From contig NC_064433.1 of the NCBI RefSeq assembly GCF_023343835.1, positions 26,164,214 to 26,228,213 of the forward strand: 64,000 nucleotides of DNA. The letters run 5' to 3'. Within the stretch, counting starts at the first letter, position 1. Every line of letters starts with the position of its first letter. The notes beneath the pieces are model-generated. The model saw nothing but the letters and a program-made list of their open reading frames with translations. It was not told where the DNA came from and ran no database searches. The DNA comes from Lagopus muta. Lineage: Eukaryota; Chordata; Aves; Galliformes; Phasianidae. This document shows, piece after piece, positions 63,771-64,000 of the stretch. Both the position numbers and the translations under genes were made by a program.

Positions 63771-64000
63771 CTTTCACATATGATTTGTTATCAGTCTGAT
63801 GAAGTAATTTTTATGTGAAGAGGAAAACATGACAGAAATGACTGAAAGTACTGAAATTGCTTATATTAAATATTTGACTTTGAAAACTCAGGTAAAAGAT
63901 CTTTTCCATTTTGTAAAATGTGTGTACTTCTCTTTGTCCTATTATTGGTATACATGAAATCCAATTTCAGTATTCTAGTGTATCTAATTTCAGTATTAGT

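Larger units (their letters stand above)
61351..64000. other. SMIM30 3' UTR and/or downstream flank, no other gene seen
   Basis: No second coding frame is convincing here; the longest open frame (62868-63146, 92 codons) shows no recognisable domain. The sequence is AT-rich with no CR1 copy noticed. Some unknown part is the SMIM30 3' UTR, depending on which poly(A) signal is used. Confidence 0.5.

Overview
The window looks like nuclear DNA of a bird, most likely a galliform such as chicken. Its interspersed repeats are mostly 5'-truncated CR1 LINEs ending in the CR1 3' repeat (ATTCTATGAT-like units). It also carries an internally deleted mariner copy of the type abundant in chicken and one solo retroviral LTR. 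Bulk composition is AT-rich, repeat density is low, and there is one sharp CpG island. No bacterial-style operons, CRISPR arrays, rRNA or convincing tRNA genes were seen.

Layout. Positions 1 to about 59800 form a gene desert: no open frame is convincing as a vertebrate coding exon, and most of the sequence is unclassified AT-rich DNA with homopolymers, short tandem repeats, about nine CR1 fragments of different ages on both strands, a mariner remnant (15149-15680), a solo LTR with a 6-base target-site duplication (34899-35145) and a short degenerate telomere-like tract (11252-11283). Two places deserve caution: a minus-strand stretch at about 20380-21960 that translates coherently across stops and frameshifts and may be a dead gene or transposon, and an open, exon-like block at 7625-7858.

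Positions 59800-60620 are a strong CpG island promoter with ETS and YY1-like sites. It serves the one gene recognised with confidence, SMIM30 (61165-61350, plus strand), a 61-residue single-pass membrane microprotein. Its coding sequence lies in one exon, preceded by a good splice acceptor (ending 61101) and an in-frame stop (61141), so a non-coding first exon in the island is likely. Several possible poly(A) signals follow; the gene end cannot be fixed from sequence alone.

No multi-gene system is visible. The window is best read as a desert flank plus a housekeeping-type CpG promoter driving a microprotein gene, decorated by old transposable elements. No clearly novel molecular system was found; the best leads are the unidentified decayed coding stretch and the microprotein locus.
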